A DNA stretch of 17,234 nt. Source: Flavobacteriaceae bacterium UBA5544. GTDB lineage: Bacteria > Bacteroidota > Bacteroidia > Flavobacteriales > Flavobacteriaceae. Numbering within the stretch: position 1 is the stretch's first letter; each line of letters opens with the position of its first letter. The stretch spans positions 61,892-79,125 of the forward strand of contig DINI01000006.1 in NCBI GenBank assembly GCA_002426755.1, given 5' to 3'. Positions 1 through 7,334 of the stretch are shown piece by piece. The position numbers and the translations under genes were made by a program. The notes under the pieces were generated by a model, which saw only the letters and a program-made list of their open reading frames with translations, was not told the DNA's origin and did no database searches.

Positions 1-282
1 GAACCAAATTCAGGATTGGATCCAAGAACGGCGACTGTGATTGACAATTTGATACAGGAAATCACCCAAGAATATGATATTACAACCATGATCAATACCC
101 ACGATATGAATTCTGTGATGGAAATCGGAGAAAAAATCATTTTCTTGAAAGATGGATTGAAAGAATGGGAAGGCTCCAATAAAAACATTTTTAAAACAGA
201 TAATGAAGCGGTCACCAATTTTGTCTATTCGTCCGATTTGTTCAAGCGAGTTCAGAAAATGTATCTAGAGGAAGACCAATAG
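1..282 (+). CDS. ABC transporter ATP-binding protein, MlaF-like (3' part)
   Basis: The reading frame is open from base 1, so this is the C-terminal 93 residues of a gene starting outside the window. It opens with EPNSGLDP, the end of Walker B with its catalytic Glu followed by the D-loop. The switch (H-loop) histidine follows in NTHDMNSV. The stretch DMNSVMEIGEKIIFLKDG and the short KEWEG motif after it are typical of the ATPase of the Mla/Ttg2-type phospholipid transporter, which acts at the inner membrane with a permease and an MCE-domain protein. Walker A and the LSGGQ signature lie upstream, so the subfamily rests on the tail only. The gene stops 3 bp before the end of the convergent DUF389 gene, and no terminator is visible between them. 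I am sure of the ABC ATPase and fairly sure of the Mla assignment. Confidence 0.88.
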   Translation, partial: EPNSGLDPRTATVIDNLIQEITQEYDITTMINTHDMNSVMEIGEKIIFLKDGLKEWEGSNKNIFKTDNEAVTNFVYSSDLFKRVQKMYLEEDQ

Positions 283-285
283 CGT

Positions 286-1752
286 TTAATTTTCTCTCTT
301 TACTATCAAGGTATCTAAACTATATTTTTGTTTCAGCCAGCGATGGAGCTTATCTTTTTGCTTAGCAATCTCCTCTTCCGTTACCGATGAATTCCATTTT
401 GCCGTAAACACTGCAATGGTATCAATCCTTTTGAAATTTGAACTGATGACGCTTGCATAAGATAGATCTTCAATAGTTTCATAATTGATTTTCACTTCCT
501 TGCTCAATTCAACAAAAGGAATCTGCAAAGCTTCATATTTTGAAAGTTTTTTGACTTTATCTTCCAAAAAGACAATTTTTTCTGATTGTGACAATAGATC
601 TAGTGAATCCCGGTAACGCAATTGTGACATATAACGCAGATTGTCCAAATTCTTTGATTTATTTTGATTAAAAACCATAGTTGTATTTGACAATGCTGGG
701 TAATCCTTCAGTCGTCCCCGCAAAACAGAAATCGTATTGTCTGGAATTTCATCCAAGCCAAAACTGTTAAACTCTATAATTGATTGCTTGCCTTTGACGT
801 CTATATACTCATAAATGGCATTTTTCTTGATGAAATCTGAATGGGGTAACTCATTTAATTCTTTGTCAATAAATGATTTTGCAGCATTTTCAAATTTACT
901 TTCTTTCCAAACGTTTATAAACGTAATGACTGCGGGAACCATAACCAAAATTGCAATTACTGTAGCGATCCGACTTGTACGCTTTCTTTTGGCTGAATTG
1001 GCGTATTTGAGCATCGGAAAATTCAAAATCTTGACCACTAAAAAAGTCGCTAAAGCAATAAAAATCGTGTTAATGGTAAACAGATACATTGCCCCGAGAA
1101 AGTATTCCATATTGCCTTTAGCCAAGCCATAACCTGCCGTACATAAAGGCGGCATCAACGCTGTAGCAATGGCAACACCAAATATGACTGAAGCAATGGT
1201 TCCCTTTTTTGTACGGGCTATTATTAATGCCAAGCCACCAAAAAAGGCAATCAATACGTCTCTAATATCTGGCTTCACTCGACCCAATAATTCCGAGGTA
1301 TCTTCACTTAACGGAAAAAATTTAAAAAACAAAAAGGCGGTTGTCAAGCTCAGTACTATCATAATCAATAGATTAAGTAAAGAACGTTTCAAGGTATCAA
1401 TATCATTAATGGCAATGGAAAGCCCAACACCTAAAATAGGACCCATAAGCGGAGATATTAACATGGCACCAATAACCACAGCAGGCGAATTGGCATTTAA
1501 TCCTATGGAAGCGACAAAAATAGAACAAATTAAAATCCAAGCCGTTGCACCTTTAAAAGGGATATCACCTTTAATGGCCGCTAAAGTTGCATCTCTATCA
1601 GTGTCTTCCCGAAAATCCAACAATTCACTAAAGAATTTCTTGATGCTTTGCCACAACCCTTGAGCATCCTTTTTTACTGCTTCTTTAGATTGCTCTACCG
1701 CTTTATCATTATTGGTTTCTTCTTCCGAAAAATTGAATTTATTTTCTGCCAT
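286..1752 (-). CDS. DUF389 family integral membrane protein
   Basis: This is a 488-residue protein of the DUF389 (TIGR00341-like) family, whose biochemical function is unknown. About 60 hydrophilic N-terminal residues precede a membrane block at roughly residues 68-285. That block carries the family signatures: ASIGLNANSPAVVIGAMLIS then PLMGPILGVG at 81-110, and ATALMPPLCTAGYGLA at 196-211. I count about six hydrophobic segments. The last 200 residues are soluble and charged, as in the long Bacteroidota members. The start is the ATG at 1752. The gene lies 56 bp downstream of manC on the same strand and could be read from the manC promoter, although a small AACAA/TTGTT inverted repeat sits in the gap. 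Identification is strong. No transport substrate can be named. Confidence 0.93.
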   Translation of the reverse strand: MAENKFNFSEEETNNDKAVEQSKEAVKKDAQGLWQSIKKFFSELLDFREDTDRDATLAAIKGDIPFKGATAWILICSIFVASIGLNANSPAVVIGAMLISPLMGPILGVGLSIAINDIDTLKRSLLNLLIMIVLSLTTAFLFFKFFPLSEDTSELLGRVKPDIRDVLIAFFGGLALIIARTKKGTIASVIFGVAIATALMPPLCTAGYGLAKGNMEYFLGAMYLFTINTIFIALATFLVVKILNFPMLKYANSAKRKRTSRIATVIAILVMVPAVITFINVWKESKFENAAKSFIDKELNELPHSDFIKKNAIYEYIDVKGKQSIIEFNSFGLDEIPDNTISVLRGRLKDYPALSNTTMVFNQNKSKNLDNLRYMSQLRYRDSLDLLSQSEKIVFLEDKVKKLSKYEALQIPFVELSKEVKINYETIEDLSYASVISSNFKRIDTIAVFTAKWNSSVTEEEIAKQKDKLHRWLKQKYSLDTLIVKREN

Positions 1753-1808
1753 ATTCTATACTCATAATCAATAACAACGCATTGTTACTACATTATCTAA
1801 TTTTTTCG

Positions 1809-2891
1809 CTATCCGTACTGTTCGCCAAATTTATCTTTAACTTTTTGCAGTACTTTTTTGATGTCTTGTTCCTTTTCTTTCGGGAATATAAGCAAAACTT
1901 CGTCTTTATCAACAATAATGTAATCCTTCAACCCATCGATGACAGCTATTTTTCCTTTTTTGGTTCTAATCATATTTCCCGAAGCATCTTCTGTTAATGT
2001 TCGAGCATTTACGATTGCATTTCCATTTGGGTCTTTATCGAGTTTATCATATAAACTGCCCCAAGTTCCAAGGTCGTTCCAATCAAATTCTGCAGCCAAC
2101 ACATACACATTTTTAGAATGTTCCATGATGGCATAATCTACCGAAATATTTTCAGCATCCGCATAGTTTTTGGCAATAAACTCGTTTTCATCATTTGTAT
2201 TATAAACCGGAATACCTCCTTCAAACAATCGATAAAGTTCTGGTTGATTCTTTTGGAATGCCTGAACCACACTTTTAGCGCTCCACATAAAAATACCTGC
2301 ATTCCAAACAAAATTACCTTGCTGTATGAATGACTTTGCAGTCTCATAATCTGGTTTTTCCCTAAACTGATTGACAGGTTTTATGTCTGTAGTTGCAGTC
2401 TTTTCAAACTCTATATAGCCATAGCCAGTATTTGGAAATGTTGGCTCAATGCCCAGTGTCATTAAAGCGTCGTTTTGTGCACAAAAATCAAATGCCTGTT
2501 GAACGTTTTTGCTGAATGTTTGCTCATCTTCAATCCAATGGTCACTAGGCGCAACTATCATCACAGCATCAGGATTTTCTTTTTGAATCTTTAATGCAGC
2601 ATACAAAATACAAGGAGCTGTATTGCGCATGGCTGGCTCCAATAATACTTGCCTTTGTGTAACTTTTGGCAATTGCTTCAAGACTAAATCGTTGTACATC
2701 GCGTTGGTTAGAATAAAAATATTTTCTGACGGAATCAACTGCTCCAATCTTTGAAACGTTTTTTGTATCAACGTATCACCAGTTCCCAACATATCATGGA
2801 ACTGTTTTGGAAAATCCTGTGTGCTCACAGGCCAAAACCTAGATCCGACTCCTCCTGCCATCAAAATGGCGTAATAATTCTTGTTTTTCAT
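1809..2891 (-). CDS. manC: Mannose-1-phosphate guanylyltransferase (GDP-mannose pyrophosphorylase)
   Basis: This enzyme makes GDP-mannose from mannose-1-phosphate and GTP in the cytoplasm, the precursor for mannose- and fucose-containing surface glycans. The nucleotidyltransferase signature LMAGGVGSRFWPVS is at residues 10-23. VAPSDHWI (113-120) contains the Asp typical of the metal site, GYGYIEF lies at 157-162, and FREKP (176-180), NAGIFMWS (197-204) and VDYAIMEHS (251-259) are characteristic of type II guanylyltransferases. At 360 residues it has the length of the single-domain form, without the phosphomannose isomerase cupin domain found in AlgA/ManC fusions. The start is an ATG with an in-frame CAT immediately upstream, and the leader carries a 10-bp hairpin. 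No other polysaccharide gene is in the window, so its partner pathway cannot be read from context. Confidence 0.95.
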   Translation of the reverse strand: MKNKNYYAILMAGGVGSRFWPVSTQDFPKQFHDMLGTGDTLIQKTFQRLEQLIPSENIFILTNAMYNDLVLKQLPKVTQRQVLLEPAMRNTAPCILYAALKIQKENPDAVMIVAPSDHWIEDEQTFSKNVQQAFDFCAQNDALMTLGIEPTFPNTGYGYIEFEKTATTDIKPVNQFREKPDYETAKSFIQQGNFVWNAGIFMWSAKSVVQAFQKNQPELYRLFEGGIPVYNTNDENEFIAKNYADAENISVDYAIMEHSKNVYVLAAEFDWNDLGTWGSLYDKLDKDPNGNAIVNARTLTEDASGNMIRTKKGKIAVIDGLKDYIIVDKDEVLLIFPKEKEQDIKKVLQKVKDKFGEQYG

Positions 2892-2899
2892 ATGGCTAC

Positions 2900-2923
2900 A
2901 AATTTCTGCGAAAGCAGGAATTT
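2900..2923. repeat. Hairpin in the manC leader
   Basis: Arms AAATTTCTGC (2900-2909) and GCAGGAATTT (2914-2923) pair over 10 bp with one mismatch around a GAAA tetraloop, read on the plus strand. The hairpin lies 9 bp upstream of the manC start codon, in its 5' untranslated region. It resembles the short CTGC...GCAG intergenic hairpins common in Flavobacteriaceae. It has no U-tract in the manC direction, so I do not call it a terminator. Confidence 0.45.
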
Positions 2924-2987
2924 AATTAATTTATATTCAAAATATTCTATTTTTCACTAACATCAACACCCATTGGAGACTACCTAC

Positions 2988-3584
2988 TTATTCCATCACC
3001 TCCACTTCTGCATTCGGATTGAAAAGATATAATTTGCCCGAAACAAGCTCTAAACCTTCATAACGAATGCGTCGCTTTTCTCCCTTTTTAAAAACCCTCC
3101 CATTATATAACTTAAAGTGTGTTCCAAACGGCACTTCAAAAATATAGGTTTTATTATTAGGTTGGTCATATTGTTTCAATGCTAACGCAAGCTTCACATC
3201 AGTATCACTGCTCGCTTTTGGATTTTTGAAATGTTTTGCCAATAATGGCAACAATTCCAACGGAAAAATAGTAGGGTTCAGTACTGGCAACATCAAATGT
3301 TGAAAGGTTTGCTTCCACTCTTTCCCATGTGGTTTAATATAGCGACTGAAATTCTTATAGGCTTCAAAATGAGCAATTTCATGTATCAAGGTGATTAAAA
3401 ACCGATAATGGTTCAAATTGCCATTCACAGTAATTTGATGCTTTCCGTTAGGCAACTTTCGATAATCACCATGACGTGTTTTTCGCTCATTCTTTATTTT
3501 TACCGATAGGTTATCATGCTTTAATAATTCTAAAACATAGGGAATTGCCTGGTGCGGAATATACTCTTGAAGCGTGTTGTGCAT
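2988..3584 (-). CDS. SprT-like domain protein (zinc metalloprotease fold)
   Basis: This is a 198-residue protein of the SprT family, cytoplasmic and related to eukaryotic Spartan. The zincin motif HEIAH is at residues 68-72, preceded by the hydrophobic helix FLITLI. The likely third zinc ligand is H86 in PHGKEW. Family members usually end in a cysteine zinc ribbon. Here the corresponding region (about 148-198) keeps the strand pattern and the KKGEKRRIR basic stretch, but the whole protein has no cysteine, so the ribbon cannot bind zinc through Cys. The start is the ATG at 3584, with a good promoter ending 4 bp upstream. It is divergent from the dnaJ-type gene across 113 bp. The fold is well supported. 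Protease activity and substrate are not shown. Confidence 0.88.
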   Translation of the reverse strand: MHNTLQEYIPHQAIPYVLELLKHDNLSVKIKNERKTRHGDYRKLPNGKHQITVNGNLNHYRFLITLIHEIAHFEAYKNFSRYIKPHGKEWKQTFQHLMLPVLNPTIFPLELLPLLAKHFKNPKASSDTDVKLALALKQYDQPNNKTYIFEVPFGTHFKLYNGRVFKKGEKRRIRYEGLELVSGKLYLFNPNAEVEVME

Positions 3585-3588
3585 GGTG

Positions 3589-3620
3589 CAAAAATAAGGG
3601 TTTTCTTAACACCAAAACAA
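3589..3620 (-). promoter_or_regulatory. Predicted sprT promoter, possibly leaderless
   Basis: On the minus strand TATTTTTG (3596-3589) matches the Bacteroidota -7 consensus TAnnTTTG exactly, and a TTG (3620-3618) lies 21 bp upstream as the -33 element. The -7 box ends only 4 bp before the SprT ATG, so the transcript would begin at or within a few bases of the start codon. Confidence 0.55.
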
Positions 3621-3651
3621 TTGAAGTTATGAGAAAAAATGGCTAATTTAG
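3621..3651 (+). promoter_or_regulatory. Predicted promoter of the cbpA-cbpM pair
   Basis: TTG (3621-3623) is followed after 20 bp by TAATTTAG (3644-3651), which matches 7 of 8 positions of TAnnTTTG. It lies about 46 bp upstream of the DnaJ-type ATG and back to back with the predicted sprT promoter. I see no CIRCE-type inverted repeat that would indicate HrcA control. Confidence 0.45.
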
Positions 3652-3697
3652 TAGAGAATTTTATCTGAATCATAACATAGAACTTTCTTCAAACACT

Positions 3698-4606
3698 ATG
3701 GCATTTATAGATTATTACAAAATATTGGGCATTGACAAGAAAGCTACTGAAGCCGAAATAAAAAAAGCCTATCGAAAGCTCGCCAGAAAATACCATCCAG
3801 ACCTCAACCCAAACGATAAAGAAGCGGAACAAAAGTTTAAGAACGTAAACGAAGCCAATGAGGTGTTGAGCAATCCTGAAAACCGAAAGAAATATGATAA
3901 ATACGGTAAGGATTGGAAGCATGGTGACGCTTATGAAGAAGCACAGCGCCAACAGCAGTCCCAACGTCAATACCAATCCCAAGGCTTTGAAGGTTTTGGA
4001 GGTCAAGAATTTGCTGGTAGTGATTATTCAGATTTTTTCGAATCCATGTTTGGAGGAGCTTCACCAAGAGGTCGTGGTCATTCAGCCTCCTTTAGAGGCC
4101 AAGATTTCAATGCCGAGTTGAATCTCAATTTGAAAGATGTCTATGAAACGCACAAACGTGTTCTTACGGTAAACGGAAAAAATATTCGTCTTACCATCCC
4201 TGCAGGTGTTGAAAACGGACAGGTGATTAAAATTAAAGGACAAGGTGGCGAAGGTTTGAATGGTGGCCCAAAAGGAGATCTATTGATACAGTTCAATATT
4301 ACCAACAACACAAATTTTAAGATAGACAAACACGATTTATACACCACAGTAGATTTAGATTTGTACAAAGCCTTATTGGGCGGAGAGATTACCGTCGATA
4401 CCTTTGATGGTAAAGTGAAACTTACCGTGAAACCCGAAACCCAAAATGGCACGAAAGTAAAACTTAAAGGCAAAGGTTTTCCTGTTTATAAAAAAGAAGG
4501 ACATTTTGGTGATCTGTACATCACTTATCAGATAAAAACGCCTACGAACCTTTCATCAAAAGAAAAAGAACTATTTGAAGAACTCTCTAAATTAAGACAG
4601 TCATGA
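3698..4606 (+). CDS. cbpA: DnaJ-type co-chaperone, CbpA class
   Basis: This is a 302-residue J-domain protein that stimulates the DnaK ATPase and delivers clients. The J domain occupies residues 4-70 with the essential HPD at 33-35. A linker rich in Gln, Gly and Phe follows (about 85-130, including QGFEGFGG and FFESMFGG). The C-terminal substrate-binding domains start near 137 with DFNAELNLNLKDVY, then LTIPAGVENGQVIKIKGQG and GDLLIQF. There is no CxxCxGxG zinc-finger region, so it is a class B protein like E. coli CbpA, not DnaJ itself. The stop codon overlaps the start of the next gene as ATGA, and that next gene encodes the cognate modulator CbpM, which supports the CbpA name. The start is the first ATG after a short leader and gives a full-length J domain. 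Confidence 0.93.
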   Translation: MAFIDYYKILGIDKKATEAEIKKAYRKLARKYHPDLNPNDKEAEQKFKNVNEANEVLSNPENRKKYDKYGKDWKHGDAYEEAQRQQQSQRQYQSQGFEGFGGQEFAGSDYSDFFESMFGGASPRGRGHSASFRGQDFNAELNLNLKDVYETHKRVLTVNGKNIRLTIPAGVENGQVIKIKGQGGEGLNGGPKGDLLIQFNITNNTNFKIDKHDLYTTVDLDLYKALLGGEITVDTFDGKVKLTVKPETQNGTKVKLKGKGFPVYKKEGHFGDLYITYQIKTPTNLSSKEKELFEELSKLRQS

Positions 4607-4899
4607 GCACCGAACATTTTATCCCATTAAAAACCATTTGTACACATTATAAGATAGAAACAACATTTCTTGAAGGTTTACAGGATTATGGACTCATAGA
4701 AATTACGACCGTCGAACAGTCACCATGCATTCATCAGAACCACATTAAAAGCTTGGAATCCATGATACGATTGCACGATGATTTAAATCTCAACTTTGAG
4801 GGGATTGATACGGTATTAAATTTATTGGAGCGTATTGAAGAATTGCAATCAGAATTGCAATCAGTGAAAAACAGATTGGGGATTTACGAGAAATTTTAG
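4603..4899 (+). CDS. cbpM: Chaperone modulator CbpM
   Basis: This is a 98-residue protein of the CbpM / MerR-like HTH_17 family. In E. coli CbpM binds the J domain of CbpA and blocks both its co-chaperone and DNA-binding activities. The N-terminal part (residues 5-55: FIPLKTICTHYKIETTFLEG and LQDYGLIEI) has the MerR-like winged-helix pattern, followed by LNLNFEGIDTVLNLLERIEE (61-80), the usual 'folded Leu-rich' segment, and a short coiled coil (76-92) with the repeat ELQS. The gene overlaps cbpA by 4 bp, implying coupled translation and a fixed ratio. It ends at a shared hairpin terminator. Confidence 0.88.
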   Translation: MSTEHFIPLKTICTHYKIETTFLEGLQDYGLIEITTVEQSPCIHQNHIKSLESMIRLHDDLNLNFEGIDTVLNLLERIEELQSELQSVKNRLGIYEKF

Positions 4900-4900
4900 A

Positions 4901-4933
4901 AAACCCTCCATATCCAATGAATATAGAGGGTTT
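4901..4933. terminator. Bidirectional terminator between cbpM and the DUF4349 gene
   Basis: Arms AAACCCTCCATAT (4901-4913) and ATATAGAGGGTTT (4921-4933) form a 13-bp stem with one mismatch and a 7-nt loop. It lies 2 bp after the cbpM stop and 5 bp from the end of the convergent DUF4349 gene. Read on the minus strand the stem runs into GGGTTTTCTAAAATTT, a fair U-tract. Read on the plus strand the T-run starts about 10 bp after the stem. Confidence 0.75.
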
Positions 4934-4938
4934 AAAGA

Positions 4939-5811
4939 CTACATTTTTTTATTTCTTTTCATTCGATATCTCACAAATCCAATTACAAAAGCTACAACAA
5001 GTACTAAAGGCCAGATATATATAATTCCAACAAAAATTGCCTCAATCAAACCCCATCCAAATACCAATCCCTCCTTGGTTTTTGACCAAACCGATTTATT
5101 ATAAACCATCGGTTCTGCCTTAAAATTTACAGCCTCATAGAGATCTATTTGTAATGTACTATAAGCTACTTTGCTAGTCAGATAGTTCAATCGTCCTTGC
5201 GCCGATTCAATTTCTTCTTGTATGACTCTCAACTTATCTTCTGTAGCCAAAATATCCTCAACCGTTCTGACATTCTTCCGCAAGATGAGCTCATAACGTT
5301 CCTTGACTTCAATTTTTGTACTTAAACGTGATTGCAAATCCACGTATTCTTCGGTCACGTCTTTTGTAGTAATGTTTTCATAATCGGTAAACTCTGAGAC
5401 CACATCCACAGAATCCATCATCGAATCAAAATACATGGCAGGGATCTTAATGGTAAAACGCATCTCCTTTTTAAACTGGTCATTCTCAAACCTTAAATCA
5501 GAAATATAAGCATTATATGTAACAGCCATGCGTTTGATGTCGTTTGCAGCTTTTTTTACATCTTTTACTTTATATCTAGAATTTGCTGATTTAATGATCT
5601 TTAAATCTTTCGGAACCTTATTGGTGGACACATCAGATTGTAAATCATCTAATTGTTTTTTATCTATGGCTTCATACTCCTCCGAAACATCAACGGCAGA
5701 CACCTTAACCTCTTCTTTGTAGATGTCACTTTCGCTACAGGCATTAAAAGGACCTATAAATAAAATGAGAATCAAAATTTTAAACACTGTTTTAACTGTA
5801 ATTGCTTTCAT
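4939..5811 (-). CDS. DUF4349 domain lipoprotein with C-terminal membrane anchor
   Basis: This is a 290-residue DUF4349 protein. The N-terminus has a signal peptide with hydrophobic core ILILILFIG and a likely lipobox ending at C25 (FNAC), followed by SES. The DUF4349 domain spans about residues 68-228: a first strand-rich part (LKIIKSANSRYKV, FTIKIPAMYFDSMMD), then EEYVDLQSRLSTKIEVKERY (154-173), and a helical hairpin VEDILATEDKLRVIQEEIES (183-202) of coiled-coil character, closing with VAYSTLQIDLYE. Residues 250-281 form one or two membrane segments before a basic tail, RYRMKRNKKM. The protein probably sits on the outer face of the inner membrane or bridges it. The cellular role of the family is unknown. 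It is divergent from the 5944 gene, with phased repeats between them. Confidence 0.88.
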   Translation of the reverse strand: MKAITVKTVFKILILILFIGPFNACSESDIYKEEVKVSAVDVSEEYEAIDKKQLDDLQSDVSTNKVPKDLKIIKSANSRYKVKDVKKAANDIKRMAVTYNAYISDLRFENDQFKKEMRFTIKIPAMYFDSMMDSVDVVSEFTDYENITTKDVTEEYVDLQSRLSTKIEVKERYELILRKNVRTVEDILATEDKLRVIQEEIESAQGRLNYLTSKVAYSTLQIDLYEAVNFKAEPMVYNKSVWSKTKEGLVFGWGLIEAIFVGIIYIWPLVLVVAFVIGFVRYRMKRNKKM

Positions 5812-5866
5812 ATTTTATATTTTTAAGAATTATGAAAACAAACCTAAACATCAAGCTTAAAATACT

Positions 5867-5908
5867 ATTGTAAAACCATTGTAAAGCAATTGTAATTTGT
5901 TTTACAAT
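5867..5908. repeat. Phased ATTGTAA repeats in a divergent promoter region
   Basis: ATTGTAA begins at 5867, 5878 and 5889, exactly 11 bp apart, in units ATTGTAAAACC, ATTGTAAAGCA and ATTGTAATTTG. An inverted copy TTTTACAAT follows at 5900-5908. The array lies between the divergent DUF4349 gene and the 5944 operon and touches the likely -33 region of the latter. One-turn spacing puts every copy on the same DNA face, as for a cooperatively bound regulator. The regulator is not identifiable from the sequence. Confidence 0.6.
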
Positions 5909-5930
5909 TTCATTTACTACTATAATTCAG
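5897..5930 (+). promoter_or_regulatory. Possible promoter of the 5944 operon
   Basis: TTG (5897-5899), inside the third ATTGTAA unit, is followed 23 bp later by TAATTCAG (5923-5930), which matches 6 of 8 positions of the TAnnTTTG consensus. The weak match together with the flanking repeats would fit an activated promoter. This is a weak call. Confidence 0.3.
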
Positions 5931-5943
5931 ACGATTATAAATC

Positions 5944-6843
5944 TTGACACCCGAGAACACATATCATTTTTCAAAACTTAAATCGGCAGTGACCAATGTT
6001 TTTTTAGAACATAATTCTGCCTCAACATCTATTCATGAATGGAAAGGTGAGACCATAACCGATTTTCAAGAAGATTTATTTAGAAAGGTTAAGGCTAAAG
6101 TGAGTGAAAAATGGTTTTATACTTATTTCAAAAATGAGCCGGACAAGTTGCCCCGTATTGATATGTTGAATCTTTTGAGCAACTATGTAGGCTACAAAAA
6201 CTGGAACGACTTTAAAAGCGCACAAGCCAACCCTCCAAAAAACGTATCAAGAAGAAAATTGAAAATCGGCGTTTACGTTGTGGCTACGATTATATCATTA
6301 TTTGTTCTGATTGTATTTGGAATGAACTCCAAAAATGAATTTCATTTCTGCTTTGTTGATGAGATCAAAAATCAACCAATCACAAACATTGCTTTGGATA
6401 TTAAAATGTATCAGGACAATGAATCTCCACTCTATTTCAAGACTGATAGTTCTGGATGTTTCAACTACATAACCGAAGCCAACCGCATCAAGTTTGTGGT
6501 ACAATCGCCATATCATAAAACAGATACCATTATAAGATCTATTAATTCAAACATCAATCAAACCGTCAAATTAACAACAGATGATTATGCGATGATGTTA
6601 AGCTATTATACCAGCGGCAACGTCAAGGATTGGAACAAGCACAAAGAAAAGTTGCAAAAAATGATAGCCGATGATGCCCAAATATATCAATTGTATTCGA
6701 ACAACATGAACGTGGAAATTTATTCCAAAGATGATTTTGTGAGGCTCTTGACAATTCCAACCAAAAGCCTAAATCACATTCAAATACTGGAGAAAACAAT
6801 GATGCAGGGAAAAATTGTAAAACTTAAATTTATGGTATTATGA
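5944..6843 (+). CDS. Uncharacterised single-pass membrane protein, first gene of a coupled trio
   Basis: This is a 299-residue protein not assigned to a named family. Residues 1-100 are hydrophilic and predicted cytoplasmic, with a compact motif region FRKVKAKVSEKWFYTYFKN (46-64) and LPRIDMLNLLSNYVGYKNW (69-87) that looks like a small helical domain conserved among Flavobacteriaceae proteins. A basic patch, RRKLK, precedes one membrane segment at about 107-127. Residues 133-200 look like a beta-sandwich (FCFVDEIKNQPITNIALDI, FKTDSSGCFNYIT), similar to carboxypeptidase-regulatory-like folds on the periplasmic side. The start is a TTG: an in-frame stop lies at 5938-5940, and later starts (GTG 5989) would remove the first 15 residues. 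The stop overlaps the next ATG as ATGA. It could be a transmembrane signalling or anchoring component, but this is inference. Confidence 0.75.
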   Translation: MTPENTYHFSKLKSAVTNVFLEHNSASTSIHEWKGETITDFQEDLFRKVKAKVSEKWFYTYFKNEPDKLPRIDMLNLLSNYVGYKNWNDFKSAQANPPKNVSRRKLKIGVYVVATIISLFVLIVFGMNSKNEFHFCFVDEIKNQPITNIALDIKMYQDNESPLYFKTDSSGCFNYITEANRIKFVVQSPYHKTDTIIRSINSNINQTVKLTTDDYAMMLSYYTSGNVKDWNKHKEKLQKMIADDAQIYQLYSNNMNVEIYSKDDFVRLLTIPTKSLNHIQILEKTMMQGKIVKLKFMVL

Positions 6844-7334
6844 AAAAAATCATGTATATACTGATGTTTTTACTTTGGTTTTCATGTGCCAATGAAACCA
6901 AAAACAAAAGCCTCGAAGTTGCTACTGAAGAAGCATATGAAATCCCAATAATAGAGCCTAATAACGATGATTCCAAAGTATTTAATTATGAAACCTTGGC
7001 ATCTAAAAAATTAATGGATTATTTTGAATTGGTACGTCTTAGACAAGAACATCCCGAATTTAAAAAAGATATCACATTACAGCTGCAAAACCTATTTCAT
7101 GATACTTTTTACCTAACCAATTATCAACATGTAGAAAGCATCACAAACATAAAACAAATGGAGGAGATCATCAAAATATCTGACTCTGTTCAAAAAATAA
7201 AACTCTATTTTGACGTGAATACTGATAACAAAACTTATAAAGATTCCACCTTAGCAATTATCACAACTAAGTCAGTAATAATCGATGGAGATACTCTTAC
7301 ATCAACCAAAGTGGCGTTTGAAAAGATAAAATAA
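6840..7334 (+). CDS. Uncharacterised lipoprotein, second gene of the trio
   Basis: This is a 164-residue protein beginning with a short signal peptide and a lipobox-like WFSC with the lipidated Cys at residue 16, followed by ANET, so it is probably an envelope lipoprotein. The remainder is polar and mixed helix/strand: a helical region around ASKKLMDYFELVRLRQEHPE and a C-terminal strand pair (SVIIDGDTLTSTKVAFEKI). I recognise no family. It overlaps the preceding gene by 4 bp and is followed at zero spacing by the RDD gene, so all three are almost certainly co-translated from one message. Confidence 0.75.
   Translation: MKKIMYILMFLLWFSCANETKNKSLEVATEEAYEIPIIEPNNDDSKVFNYETLASKKLMDYFELVRLRQEHPEFKKDITLQLQNLFHDTFYLTNYQHVESITNIKQMEEIIKISDSVQKIKLYFDVNTDNKTYKDSTLAIITTKSVIIDGDTLTSTKVAFEKIK

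Noticed and set aside
1169..1663. 164-codon open frame antisense to the DUF389 gene
   Set aside because: It is a shadow of a strongly conserved membrane protein gene. It has low-complexity composition, no recognisable domain and no promoter of its own.
5867..5908. Short tandem repeats considered as a CRISPR remnant
   Set aside because: Units are 11 bp with only 4-bp differing tails, no spacers and no cas genes. They fit an operator array instead.
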